Below, in pieces: positions 32,732 through 41,135 of a DNA stretch of 64,000 bases. Both the position numbers and the translations under genes were made by a program. The notes under the pieces were generated by a model that saw nothing but the letters and a program-made list of their open reading frames with translations, ran no database searches and had not been told where the DNA came from. Source of the stretch: Nocardia flavorosea NBRC 108225 (GTDB lineage Bacteria; Actinomycetota; Actinomycetes; Mycobacteriales; Mycobacteriaceae); contig NZ_BDCG01000015.1 of the NCBI RefSeq assembly GCF_001613385.1, positions 372,001 through 436,000 on the forward strand. Direction: 5' to 3'. Numbering within the stretch: the first letter of the stretch is position 1; each line of letters opens with the position of its first letter.

Positions 32732-32942
32732 TGGTCTCTCCGATCCCCACACATGGATACCACCGGAACCCTATGGCAAAGATCCGGCCGATGCCGGGGA
32801 CCGGCCGGGCACATGCCAGGTCGCGAGACCGGTCAGGAATCGAGAAGCGCTGGTCATCGCGGCGCGACTAGCGTCGTTCACCACAGGCCGGCTCAGCGGC
32901 TCGGTGGTGCCGGACAAATGGGACCGAGAGGGAGGCAGGTGT

Positions 32943-33404
32943 ATGTCGCAAGAGCAGAAGCAGGGCGGACACAAGAAAGGCTCGACCAGCGCGCTCTCAT
33001 TGTGGTTCCAGCGAAAGATGAACGCGCGGACCACCGGCAAGATCCGCCGGAAGGGCGGTAAGTACCTGGGGATGGATCTGCTGATCCTGCACACGGTCGG
33101 CCGCCGCAGTGGGGAACCACGGGAAACGCCGATCACCTGGTTCCCCGATGACGACGGATGGCTGGTGGTCGCCTCGGGTGGCGGCAAGCGGGATCCCGAT
33201 TGGTATGTGAACCTGATGGCTCATCCCGAGCAGGCGGCCGTCGAAGTGCACGGCAGCCCGGCCGTGCCGGTGACGCCCCACCATCTCGCCGGCGACGACC
33301 GTGCCCAGGCCTGGCAGCGAATCACCGGGCAGCAGCCGCGTTATGCGAAGTACCAGCAGAAATCGACTCGGGAATACCCGGTGGTCCGGTTGGCTCGGCG
33401 GTGA
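32943..33404 (+). CDS. Deazaflavin (F420)-dependent nitroreductase family protein
   Basis: This 153-residue protein has the split beta-barrel of the Ddn/F420H2-dependent quinone reductase family (DUF385). It carries the conserved LILHTVGRRSGEPRETPITWF strand pair, then WLVVASGGGKRDPDWYVNLMAHP, where the family binds F420. A basic N-terminal extension (HKKGSTSALSLWFQRKMN) forms an amphipathic helix, as in membrane-associated Ddn. Likely activity is reduction of a quinone or nitro compound with F420H2. ATG 32943 has GAGGGAGG upstream; the longer frame from 32646 is rejected. It is divergent from the phosphoesterase gene and followed by about 300 bp with no gene. Confidence 0.82.
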   Translation: MSQEQKQGGHKKGSTSALSLWFQRKMNARTTGKIRRKGGKYLGMDLLILHTVGRRSGEPRETPITWFPDDDGWLVVASGGGKRDPDWYVNLMAHPEQAAVEVHGSPAVPVTPHHLAGDDRAQAWQRITGQQPRYAKYQQKSTREYPVVRLARR

Positions 33405-33700
33405 GCCGGGTCTGCTGCCCGGCAATGCCGGAGGCGGAGCCGGTGCCCGCACCCGGATCTACGCCCGCTCTCTGGAGGATGCGCTGAAAGCCGCGGCGAA
33501 GAGTTCGGGCGAATTCGTGTCCTCTTCGTGTCATCGGCGGGTGTGAGTGCCTCTGCCTCGGCTCAGTCGGCGCGGATGGTTTCGAAGTCTGCTTCTGGCC
33601 GCTTGTCCATCGAGGCCGGCGGTCCGCGACGAGGTGTGGCTCGACACCGTCGGTGCGGCCTCGGGCCGCGGCTTCATCCCGAGGGCCACAGCCGTGAACA

Positions 33701-34372
33701 TCAATCGATGCTGCGATCGGGTAGCGCTGTGTCGAGATCGGGCAGTGGGCGGCGGCAGATGGCTGCGGCTTCGTCGGCGGGTACGCCGAACATTCGCAAC
33801 AGGTCCTCGGCGACGCGGTCGCTGGCGTCGGCGTCATCACGGTCGAGCTGGTCGTGTAGCAGCCGGCCCAGGCACAGGGTCGCGCCCGCCGCAGTCGTCA
33901 GAGCCAGTTGCGGGTCGCGGACCGCGCCGAATCTGCCGCTACGGGCGCCGGCCTCGATATCGCGTAGCGCACGTGGCGCCAGTCCTTTCGCCGAGTTCGC
34001 GAGTTCCAGCCCGTTGTACAGCAGGACCTTGGACAATTCGGGGAGGCGTCGGTGCAGGCGGCCGGTGATGCGGAAGCTGCGTGCGAAGACTTCGGCGGGG
34101 TCTTCGAGGTCTGCGGTCAGGCGGTCGAGGACCGTGCCGTGGAGGTCGAGTGCGTCTTCGAGGGCGACCTGGAACAGTTCATCGCGGCTGCGGAAGTGGT
34201 TGTAGAACGAGCCCATGCCGACGTCGGCGGCTTGCGTGATCTCCAGGATCGGCGCGTTCGTACGCCCGGCCGCGAGGAATGATTGCGCCGCACCGACCAG
34301 CGCGGCGCGGGTCTGCGCTTTACGCCGTTCCAGGCGGCTCGACCGTGGTGTGGTGGAGGTGCTGTCGGCCAT
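33701..34372 (-). CDS. TetR-family regulator, likely repressor of the ring-cleavage operon
   Basis: This 223-residue protein has an N-terminal TetR helix-turn-helix: RRKAQTRAALVGAAQSFLAAG, then ILEITQAADVGMGSFYNHFRSRDELFQ, with a helical ligand-binding domain after it. It is divergent from the aromatic operon, and the 132-bp spacer carries inverted repeats that fit a TetR operator (34446-34489). Autoregulation and repression of the operon, relieved by a pathway intermediate, is the natural inference. The ATG at 34372 is the only sensible start. The C-terminus (ICRRPLPDLDTALPDRSID) is unremarkable. Confidence 0.87.
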   Translation of the reverse strand: MADSTSTTPRSSRLERRKAQTRAALVGAAQSFLAAGRTNAPILEITQAADVGMGSFYNHFRSRDELFQVALEDALDLHGTVLDRLTADLEDPAEVFARSFRITGRLHRRLPELSKVLLYNGLELANSAKGLAPRALRDIEAGARSGRFGAVRDPQLALTTAAGATLCLGRLLHDQLDRDDADASDRVAEDLLRMFGVPADEAAAICRRPLPDLDTALPDRSID

Positions 34373-34445
34373 GTCGTTATCACCTCTCCGGAAGTCCGAC
34401 CCACCCTAACGTCCTCTGTCAATTCTGACGAAATCTTCACCCGAC

Positions 34446-34489
34446 CTTGACTGAGTATATCGTCTCGAGTGACGATATCGTCAGTCAAG
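34446..34489. promoter_or_regulatory. Composite operator in the tetR/dioxygenase spacer
   Basis: Three symmetric elements overlap. A 9-bp inverted repeat CTTGACTGA / TCAGTCAAG occupies the ends. ATATCGTC (34457-34464) pairs with GACGATAT (34471-34478) across 6 bp. GACGATATCGTC (34471-34482) is itself a 12-bp palindrome. TTGACT at 34447-34452 looks like a -35 hexamer inside the site. This should be where the neighbouring TetR protein binds. Confidence 0.65.
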
Positions 34490-34504
34490 TGGAGGGGCTG
34501 CGCC

Positions 34505-35632
34505 ATGACCGACCATTCCCACGCCGGTTTGCACAGCGATGCGGGCGCGCGACCGGGCGAGCATCCGGGCCGGGCGCGCAACCCGATCGTGAAGGTGCTC
34601 GACCTGGCCTGGCTGCGGTTCGAGAAGCCGGATCTCGAACGCGCCGAAACCTTCGCGCACGCCTTCGGTTTCAGCACCGCGGCCCGTACCGCCGAGGAAC
34701 TGTGGCTGCGCGGGGTCGACGCGGGGCCGCCCTGTGTACTCATCCGGCGTGGGCGCCGGTCGCGATTCGTCGGCCCGGCCTTCCGGGCGGACGGCGCGGC
34801 CGACCTGCTGCGCCTGGCCGAGGCAGTGGGAAGCCGGGTCGAGCCGTTGCCCGACCGGCTCGGCGGCCGGCGGGTCGGGTTGACCGACCCCAGCGGGCTG
34901 CGGGTGGACGTGGTGGCGGAGACGGCCCTGTCGACCGCCTTGACCGGACAGCCGGACCGAACCTTCAACTTCGGCCACGCGGTGCAGCGAATCAATCGCA
35001 CGCAGCGACCGATCCGGGAGCCGGCGCGAGTGCAACGGCTCGGGCACGTGGTCGTGCAGACCACCCGCTACCGCCGGACGCTGGACTGGTATCTGCGGCA
35101 CCTGGGCTTGATCGTCAGCGATTTCCTGTATTACCCGGGGCAGCGCGACCGCGGCCCGGTATTGGGTTTCCTGCGCTGTGACCGCGGCTCGGAACCGTCG
35201 GATCATCACACGCTGGCGTTGACCCTGGGCCCGTCGAACCGGTACCTGCATTCGGCCTATCAGGTGACCGATCTCGACGCGCTGGCTGCCGGTGGCGAGT
35301 ATCTGCGCGACCACGGGTACCGGCGCTCGTGGGGTATCGGCAGACATATCCAGGGCAGTCAGATCTTCGACTACTGGCGCGACCCCGACGGATTCCTGGT
35401 CGAGCACTTCAGCGACGGCGATATGTTCGACAACACCCTGGCACCGGGCTGGGCGCCGATGACCGCGTCCGGCCTGGCGCAGTGGGGGCCACCGGTCAGC
35501 CGGGACTTCCTCGGCGTCGCACCTGGCCGTGACGCGTTGCGCGAGCTGCGTGCGATCGCCACAGCGCTGCGCTCGGACAGCGAATTCGATCTCCACCGCC
35601 TGCGTGGCCTGATGAAAGTAGCGAACTCATGA
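34505..35632 (+). CDS. Type I extradiol ring-cleavage dioxygenase (two-domain VOC protein)
   Basis: This 375-residue protein has two vicinal-oxygen-chelate domains. The C-terminal one carries the iron triad H181 (RLGHVVVQT), H249 (LHSAYQV) and E300 (FLVEHFSDGD), with an Asp-Tyr-Trp element (QIFDYWRDPDG) before the last. This is the type I extradiol dioxygenase pattern of BphC-like enzymes that open catechols next to the hydroxyls. The N-terminal domain is the non-catalytic copy. The substrate is not evident. Downstream fumarylacetoacetase-like, flavin monooxygenase and SDR genes indicate a meta-cleavage pathway. GGAGGGG precedes ATG 34505; the stop overlaps the next start (ATGA). Confidence 0.85.
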   Translation: MTDHSHAGLHSDAGARPGEHPGRARNPIVKVLDLAWLRFEKPDLERAETFAHAFGFSTAARTAEELWLRGVDAGPPCVLIRRGRRSRFVGPAFRADGAADLLRLAEAVGSRVEPLPDRLGGRRVGLTDPSGLRVDVVAETALSTALTGQPDRTFNFGHAVQRINRTQRPIREPARVQRLGHVVVQTTRYRRTLDWYLRHLGLIVSDFLYYPGQRDRGPVLGFLRCDRGSEPSDHHTLALTLGPSNRYLHSAYQVTDLDALAAGGEYLRDHGYRRSWGIGRHIQGSQIFDYWRDPDGFLVEHFSDGDMFDNTLAPGWAPMTASGLAQWGPPVSRDFLGVAPGRDALRELRAIATALRSDSEFDLHRLRGLMKVANS

Positions 35633-36567
35633 CCCTGTCCGTACTCCGCACCGACGAGGCCTGGTGGCTGTGGACTCCCGGGGGTGCGGCGCGCATAGCC
35701 ACCGCCGCGGCCACCACCGCCGAACTGCTCGCCGACCGGCGAGCCGTCACGGCCGCGGCCGCGAGCACCGACCTGGTTGCCGTCGACAGCCTGAGGCTGG
35801 TCTCACCGGTGACCGCGCCGTGCCGGGTGGTCGCGCAGATGACGAATTTTGCCTCGCACGTACGGGATTCGGGCGGTGACCCGGCGACGGTGCCGCTGAC
35901 CTTCTTCCGCAAATCGTCCGGCTCGCTCAGTGGACCCTACGACGACGTCGTCCGCCCCGGCCATGTGCGGCTGCTGGACTACGAGGTGGAGATCGGCCTG
36001 GTATTCGGCCGCGCGATGCCGGTGGGATCGGAGATCACCACCAACACTCTGGCCGATTACATCGCCGGGCTGGTCGTCACCGACGACATCTCCGCCCGCG
36101 ACGTCCAACTGCCGAAAACACAGTTTTATGAAGGAAAGTCGTATCCAACCTTCACACCCGTAGGCCCCGCGCTGGTCCTGCTCGACCGCGAGGAGCTGGA
36201 TCGTTTCACCGAACTGCGGCTGCGGTTGTGGGTCGACGGCGCGCTGCGCCAGGATATGACCGTAGCCGACATGATCTACCCGCCGCAGCAGGCCCTGCAT
36301 GCGCTGACCCGATTCCAGCGCATGGACGCCGGCGATCTGCTGCTCACCGGCACACCTGGGGGCACCGCCCTGAGCGCTCCGCCGAAACCGGTACAGCTGT
36401 TGTGGTCGCTGCTCCCCGAACGCACGAAATGGCGCGTGTTCTCCCGGGCCCAAGCCCGGAACCCGAAGTACCTGCACGACGGCGCTGTCGTGGAGGCGAC
36501 GATCGGTACCGACGACGGCCGCATCGATCTGGGGCGCCAGCGCACTGTCGTCAGGCACGCGCGGTGA
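35629..36567 (+). CDS. Fumarylacetoacetate hydrolase-family protein
   Basis: This 312-residue protein has a full FAH domain. The metal and substrate motifs read VEIGLVFGRAMPVG, IAGLVVTDDISARDVQ, YEGKSYPTFTPVGPALV, and GDLLLTGTPGGTAL near the C-terminus. Family members hydrolyse C-C bonds of ring-fission products or decarboxylate/hydrate oxo-dienoates. In this operon it would act on the product of the extradiol dioxygenase. The start overlaps the dioxygenase stop by 4 bp, and its own stop overlaps the monooxygenase start (GTGA). An N-terminal segment of about 75 residues ahead of the core is typical for this subgroup. Confidence 0.87.
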   Translation: MTLSVLRTDEAWWLWTPGGAARIATAAATTAELLADRRAVTAAAASTDLVAVDSLRLVSPVTAPCRVVAQMTNFASHVRDSGGDPATVPLTFFRKSSGSLSGPYDDVVRPGHVRLLDYEVEIGLVFGRAMPVGSEITTNTLADYIAGLVVTDDISARDVQLPKTQFYEGKSYPTFTPVGPALVLLDREELDRFTELRLRLWVDGALRQDMTVADMIYPPQQALHALTRFQRMDAGDLLLTGTPGGTALSAPPKPVQLLWSLLPERTKWRVFSRAQARNPKYLHDGAVVEATIGTDDGRIDLGRQRTVVRHAR

Positions 36568-38081
36568 CCGCACGAACCCTGCCTGTCGTGATCGTGGGCG
36601 CGGGGCCGACCGGGCTCACGGCGGCCACGTTGCTGGCACAGTACGGCGTCGAGTCCGTAGTACTGGAACGGTGGGGCGGGGTCTATCCACGGCCGCGCGC
36701 GGTCCACCTCGACGGCGAGGTCCGCCGCGTGCTGGCCCGGCTCGGCGTCGACGCCGAATTCGCCGCACGCAGCCGGCCCGCCCTCGGCTTGCGCCTGCTG
36801 GACCGGGATATGCGGCTACTCGCCCAATTCGATCGCGACCCCACCGGCGGACGCAACGGCTACCCCGAAGCCAACCTCTTCGACCAGCCGGAACTCGAAA
36901 CGATGCTGCGCGACAACCTCGGCCGGTATTCTTCGGCCACCCTGCGCGGAAACGCCGAAGTATCCGCGATCGTCCCCGAGAACGACTGTGTGCGCGTCGA
37001 TTTCGTGGACCGGCTGAACGGCTCGGCCGACTCGGTACGCGCAAGGTACGTGCTGGGCTGCGACGGCGCCAACAGTATCGTCCGGTCCGCGCTCGGCTCC
37101 CCTATGCGCGATCTCGGGTACTCACAACGCTGGCTCGTGCTCGATATCGCCACCACCGCCGAGCTGGGGCAATGGGACGGCGTGCACCAGGTGTGCGATC
37201 CCGTGCGGGCCGCCACCTACATGCGTATCGGCGCCACTCGCTACCGCTGGGAATTCCGGCTGCTGCCAGGCGAGTCCGCCGCCGACTTCGCCGATCCGCA
37301 CCGCCTGCGCCCGCTACTGCAGCCCTGGACCGGGAAGATTTCGCAGGAGGAGCTGACGCTGCTGCGGGTCGCTGAGTACACCTTTCGCGCCCGGCTGGCC
37401 GAACGCTGGCGGCGCGGCCCCCTCTTCATTCTCGGCGACGCCGCGCACCTCACCCCGCCGTTCATCGGCCAGGGCCTGGGCGCGGGACTGCGCGACGCGG
37501 CCAACCTCACCTGGAAACTGGCAGGCGTCTTGCGCGGCGAACTGTCCGGCAACGCCCTGGACACCTACGAAACAGAGCGTAAACCCCACGCGCGCACCAT
37601 GATCAGGCTCGCGAAACTGACCGGCGCAACCATGACCGACGGCGGCCGCCTCGGCAACAGACTGCGGCGCCTGATGGCACCGCACCTGCACCGCGCACCC
37701 GGGCTCACCCGCCCGATCACCAGCGGCGAGACACCACCCCTTCGACGCTCCGAACTCATCGCCCCGCGGCGATCTCCCCGCCACCTGGCCGGGCGGTTGA
37801 TCCCGAACCCGCTGCTCGACAACGGCCGCCGCCTCGACGACGCCGTCGCCGGACGCTACGCGATCATCACCGCCACCCCACCCCGACCACCGGAAATCCG
37901 TACCGTCGAGAACCGCGGCGCCGTGCTGATCGACGCCCTCCCCGGCAGCGACCTGCACCGCTGGCTCGGCCGGACCCACGCCGTGCTCATCCGCCCCGAC
38001 GGCACCGTGCAGCGCAGCGGACGAGACCTGCCGAGCCTGTGCGCCGCCTTACCGCACCGGCGGCCGAGCAGTGACACGTAG
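36564..38081 (+). CDS. FAD-dependent aromatic monooxygenase (class A, MhpA-like)
   Basis: This 505-residue flavoprotein hydroxylase has the GxGxxG dinucleotide site (VIVGAGPTGLTAATLLAQYG), the DG motif (VLGCDGANSIVRSALG) and the FAD ribityl motif GDAAHLTPPFIGQGLGAGLRD. A C-terminal thioredoxin-like tail follows (GAVLIDALPGSDLHRWLGR). Such enzymes use NAD(P)H and O2 to ortho-hydroxylate a phenol, giving the catechol for the extradiol dioxygenase. GTG 36564 overlaps the previous stop; the longer frame from 36228 runs inside the FAH gene. The order dioxygenase-FAH-monooxygenase-SDR recalls mhp/hpp and related clusters, but the specific substrate is unresolved. Confidence 0.87.
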   Translation: MTARTLPVVIVGAGPTGLTAATLLAQYGVESVVLERWGGVYPRPRAVHLDGEVRRVLARLGVDAEFAARSRPALGLRLLDRDMRLLAQFDRDPTGGRNGYPEANLFDQPELETMLRDNLGRYSSATLRGNAEVSAIVPENDCVRVDFVDRLNGSADSVRARYVLGCDGANSIVRSALGSPMRDLGYSQRWLVLDIATTAELGQWDGVHQVCDPVRAATYMRIGATRYRWEFRLLPGESAADFADPHRLRPLLQPWTGKISQEELTLLRVAEYTFRARLAERWRRGPLFILGDAAHLTPPFIGQGLGAGLRDAANLTWKLAGVLRGELSGNALDTYETERKPHARTMIRLAKLTGATMTDGGRLGNRLRRLMAPHLHRAPGLTRPITSGETPPLRRSELIAPRRSPRHLAGRLIPNPLLDNGRRLDDAVAGRYAIITATPPRPPEIRTVENRGAVLIDALPGSDLHRWLGRTHAVLIRPDGTVQRSGRDLPSLCAALPHRRPSSDT

Positions 38082-38088
38082 GAGAGCT

Positions 38089-38898
38089 ATGCCGACCACA
38101 CGCACCGCGGTCGTCACCGGCGCCTCGTCGGGGATAGGCCGGGCCACCGCCGCGACCCTGTCGGCCCACGGCTACCGGGTGATCGGGACCAGCCGGAACC
38201 CGGACACGATCCTGGACGAGCACCGCATACCGGGCATCGACTACCGGCCACTGGACCTGACCGATCACGATTCCGTCCAGCAGTTCACGTCGGCGGTGGA
38301 CACTGTCGACGTCCTGGTCAACAACGCCGGAGAAAGCCAAGCGGGGCCGCTTGCCGAACTCCCCGACGACGCCGTGACCCGGCTGTTCCAGCTCAACGTG
38401 CTGGGCCCGATCGCCTTGACCCGCGCGGTACTGCCGGACATGCGTGCACGCGGTACCGGGCGGGTGGTGATGGTTGGATCGATGCTGGCCAGTTTCCCGC
38501 TGCCCTACCGCTCCTCGTACGTCGCCACGAAGGCCGCGCTGCGCGGATTCGCCACCGCGGCACGCTTCGAGGAATCGCCCTTCGGCGTCTGGCTCACCAC
38601 AGTCGAGCCCGGCCAAGTCGATTCCGGACTCCGCGAACGACGCACGAAATACCTCTCCGCCGGGTCACCGCACACGACGGAATTCGAGCGGTTCATGGCC
38701 GAACTCGACCGCAGACAAGGCGACGGGATCGCACCGGACCGGGTCGCACGCACGATCCTCACCGCGGTCTCGGCGCGCCGCCCCCGCCCGCTGTACGCCG
38801 TCGGCAGTCACGCACCCGCCGCCTTCGCGCTACGCCGCGCTCTGCCCCGCGGCCTGATGGAGCGCGTGACCGCACGCGCCTATGGACTGCGCCGTTGA
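38089..38898 (+). CDS. Short-chain dehydrogenase/reductase
   Basis: This 269-residue classical SDR has the cofactor motif TGASSGIGRATAA, the NNAGES motif, and a Y144xxxK148 active site (SYVATKAALRGF) with the catalytic serine shortly before it (VGSMLASF). It is an NAD(P)-dependent oxidoreductase. In this operon it could oxidise an alcohol or dihydrodiol to feed the monooxygenase, or handle a side-chain ketone. ATG 38089 has GGAGAG 2-3 nt after the previous stop, serving as ribosome-binding site. It ends the operon. About 300 bp with no gene follow before tRNA-Arg. Confidence 0.87.
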   Translation: MPTTRTAVVTGASSGIGRATAATLSAHGYRVIGTSRNPDTILDEHRIPGIDYRPLDLTDHDSVQQFTSAVDTVDVLVNNAGESQAGPLAELPDDAVTRLFQLNVLGPIALTRAVLPDMRARGTGRVVMVGSMLASFPLPYRSSYVATKAALRGFATAARFEESPFGVWLTTVEPGQVDSGLRERRTKYLSAGSPHTTEFERFMAELDRRQGDGIAPDRVARTILTAVSARRPRPLYAVGSHAPAAFALRRALPRGLMERVTARAYGLRR

Positions 38899-39155
38899 CG
38901 TCCCGCGATATACGCGCTCACAATCGCCGGCGACCAGCGGGCACCAGTGTGAGGTAGCGAAATCTCGACAGGATATGGCTGGTCACGTGGTTGTGCCCTC
39001 TCATGCCGCTGAGCGGGTGATCGGTAGCGGTGACGTGTCGGACGGGCAGGTGTGCCGCTCGCCTCGGTCGTCCGGAGCGTGCGTTCACATTTGCTCCGGA
39101 TGCCTTCCCGTGTTCGATGTGCCCGGAAACAACCGCGTCTGAGGTGGCGAACGAG
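38899..39155. other. Intergenic region after the ring-cleavage operon, no gene seen
   Basis: About 260 bp between the SDR gene and the tRNA-Arg terminator. Short open frames exist but none has a supporting start or recognisable product. I saw no strong terminator for the SDR gene. Confidence 0.45.
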
Positions 39156-39193
39156 AAAAGCTCCCGATCGCAATTGTGCGGTCGGGAGCTTTT
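39156..39193 (-). terminator. Intrinsic terminator of tRNA-Arg
   Basis: A 12-bp inverted repeat AAAAGCTCCCGA / TCGGGAGCTTTT encloses a 14-nt loop and ends in a T-run on the minus strand, six bases past the tRNA. Because the stem itself carries A and T runs, it may also act on the plus strand. Confidence 0.85.
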
Positions 39194-39198
39194 GCGTG

Positions 39199-39271
39199 TG
39201 CCCTCGGCAGGAATCGAACCTGCGGCCTTCTGCTCCGGAGGCAGACGCTCTATCCCCTGAGCTACGAGGGC
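39199..39271 (-). tRNA. tRNA-Arg (anticodon CCG)
   Basis: Read on the minus strand, GCCCTCG pairs with CGAGGGC to give a 7-bp acceptor stem. The D-arm is GCTCAGGGGATAGAGC. The anticodon stem TCTGC/GCAGA encloses loop CTCCGGA with anticodon CCG (complement of 39236-39238). The T-arm carries GGTTCGAATCC. The length is 73 nt with discriminator A and no encoded CCA. A tRNA-Arg upstream of argS is also found in M. tuberculosis, as I recall. Confidence 0.95.
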
Positions 39272-39364
39272 GGGGATCCACCCGAAGGTCCGGAAGTCCG
39301 GTTGATCGGGCGGACCACAGCGTAACGCATCAGCCGCGGTAGGGCCAAAACGTGTGGTGGCGGC

Positions 39365-40072
39365 TCACTCGAACGGTAGCGGTCGGGCGCCGCGGTCGGC
39401 GAGCATTTTGGTCATCAACCTGGATTCGCCCTCCTGGGCGGGCAGCATCTGACCGGCGAGTGTCTTGATCTCCGTGGTCTCGGCGTGTTCGGCGCCGTAT
39501 TCGAGCATCGGAACCCCGCCCTGGTGGTGCCGCAGCATCAGTTGCAGGAACAGTGTGTCCAGCTGCGCGCCCCGGGCGGCGCGGAGCTGCCGGAGTTCGT
39601 CGGTTGTGGCCATGCCCGGCATCGCGGCCGTCCCCGCACCGCCGTGGTCGTGACCGTGACCGCCGTGCTCTTCCTGCGGCATCCACGTCATAGGTTCGCC
39701 GGTGGTGCTCGCCGGTGCATCCCACATCTGCAGCCAGCCCTGCATCCGTCCGATCTGACCCTGCTGGGTGGTGAGAATGTCGAAAGCCAGCCGCCGGACG
39801 TCGGGGTCGGTGGAACCGTTCAGCGCGATACCGGACATCTCCACGGCCTGCGCGTGGTGCGCCGACATATCCTGCGCGAACCCGATATCCGCCGGGCCGG
39901 CCGGACTGGCGTCGCCGGTGGTATCCGGCGCCAGCAGGACACCGGCGCCGAACCCGGCCACGAGCAGGGCGATCGCACCGATGATCAGCAGCGGGACGCG
40001 TTGCGCGCGCGCCTGTGCGCGCCAGCCGCGGGCCGGCTGCGTTTCATCCGCGACGGTCTCGGTGTCCGGCAT
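39365..40072 (-). CDS. DUF305 protein, membrane-anchored and His/Met-rich
   Basis: This 235-residue protein has one N-terminal transmembrane helix (VPLLIIGAIALLVAGFGAGVLL, about residues 30-52) and an exported ferritin-like helical domain made of two DUF305 halves. Signature pieces are FAQDMSAHHAQAVEMSG and LMLRHHQGGVPMLEYG, each with paired histidines. Between them is a metal-binding-looking loop (HGGHGHDHGG, then Met-rich). DUF305 proteins are linked to copper and other metal handling, but no activity is proven for this one. The ATG shares a base with the stop of the DUF3105 gene upstream (TAATG on the minus strand), so the two are translationally coupled. Confidence 0.85.
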   Translation of the reverse strand: MPDTETVADETQPARGWRAQARAQRVPLLIIGAIALLVAGFGAGVLLAPDTTGDASPAGPADIGFAQDMSAHHAQAVEMSGIALNGSTDPDVRRLAFDILTTQQGQIGRMQGWLQMWDAPASTTGEPMTWMPQEEHGGHGHDHGGAGTAAMPGMATTDELRQLRAARGAQLDTLFLQLMLRHHQGGVPMLEYGAEHAETTEIKTLAGQMLPAQEGESRLMTKMLADRGARPLPFE

Positions 40073-41043
40073 TACTGCCCGGCCCCGAGCTCCGGCTGTG
40101 CACCGGCCGGTGCCTGCTGCTGTTGCGGCAGTGTGCCCGGCATCCCCGGGATGGCCGGAATACCGCCGGGCAGTCCACCGGGCAGCCCGCCCGGTGCGCC
40201 GCCCATCTCGCTCTGGTCGGGCTGGATACCGCCGCCGTCCATCGGCACCGCGTCGGGCCCCGGCTCGCTCGGGTCGTAGGCGGGCGGGTTCTCGGTACCG
40301 AAGGTCGGGTTGGAACAGCTGGCGCCGACCTCCGGGTAGGCGTAGTTGTTCAGGCGCAGTGCCGTGACGAACTGGCCGATCCGTTCGTCCTCGGCGTCCG
40401 GCACGGTGAGCTGGTGCCCCCACGACTGCAGCGAAATGGGCGCTTCCTGATCGGGGTACGGGGACATGAGCATGTACTGCTCGCCGTCCACCCAGGCCTT
40501 CAGCGTGTCGACCCCGTCCTCGTCGACCTTCTCGGGGTTGTAGGTGATCCACACCGCGCCGTGTTCCAGCGAGTGGACGGCGTTCTCCTCACGGATCGCA
40601 GTGTCGTAGACGGTGCCCATGCAGTCGGCCCAGGACGCGTCGTGCGGGCCGCCGAACGCCGGCGTCTTGTCGTAGGCGACGCGCTGGGTGGCGTCCACAT
40701 GCAGACCCGCCGGGTATTCCTGTGTCGCCACGCCCTGGATCTGCGTGGAGGGGTCCTGGTTCTGTTCGGTCGGCGCGAACTGCTGGCCCAGCGATTCACG
40801 CAGCTGCCGGACGTGCTCCTGCCGTTCGCGCAGCGCGGCCTGCTCCTGATATTTCGGGAGCAGGCTCGCCGCCAGCGCCCCGACGAGCGCGATGAGCACC
40901 ACGACAGCGCCCACCGTGAGCCACGGGATACGCTGCATGAGCGGTGGTTTGTTCCCTTTTTTACCGCCTCCCGCCCGGGCGGGAGCGACTTTGCCCGCTG
41001 CCTTGACGGCTTTCGCCGATTTGGCGCTGGTCCTGTTCGGCAT
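40072..41043 (-). CDS. DUF3105 membrane-anchored protein
   Basis: This 323-residue protein has a basic cytoplasmic head, one transmembrane helix (LTVGAVVVLIALVGALAASL, about residues 40-62) and an exported DUF3105 domain. The domain includes AYDKTPAFGGPHDASWADCMG, the core HSLEHGAVWITYNP and SWGHQLTVPD. The C-terminal 80 residues are Pro/Gly/Gln-rich and disordered. Its histidines and its coupling to a DUF305 gene suggest a shared envelope metal or redox function, which is inference. ATG 41043 has AGGA 7-10 nt upstream; the open frame to 41349 is spurious and overlaps argS. It is divergent from argS with 92 bp between. Confidence 0.83.
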   Translation of the reverse strand: MPNRTSAKSAKAVKAAGKVAPARAGGGKKGNKPPLMQRIPWLTVGAVVVLIALVGALAASLLPKYQEQAALRERQEHVRQLRESLGQQFAPTEQNQDPSTQIQGVATQEYPAGLHVDATQRVAYDKTPAFGGPHDASWADCMGTVYDTAIREENAVHSLEHGAVWITYNPEKVDEDGVDTLKAWVDGEQYMLMSPYPDQEAPISLQSWGHQLTVPDAEDERIGQFVTALRLNNYAYPEVGASCSNPTFGTENPPAYDPSEPGPDAVPMDGGGIQPDQSEMGGAPGGLPGGLPGGIPAIPGMPGTLPQQQQAPAGAQPELGAGQ

Positions 41044-41121
41044 ACCGGTCCTAGCTCTTTCCCACGTGATGAACAGTGCATTGCTGCGGTGCCCACTCGC
41101 GGCGCGCACCCACTCGGACCA

Positions 41122-41127
41122 TAGGAT
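41122..41127 (+). promoter_or_regulatory. Predicted -10 element for argS, leaderless or nearly so
   Basis: TAGGAT ends 8 nt before GTG 41136. There is no Shine-Dalgarno sequence before the GTG, so the argS mRNA probably starts at or within two bases of its start codon. Confidence 0.55.
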
Positions 41128-41135
41128 AGAGACTC

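Noticed and set aside
36228..36563. N-terminal extension of the flavin monooxygenase
   Set aside because: It runs inside the FAH gene, is Arg/Pro-rich, and the Rossmann motif begins right after GTG 36564.
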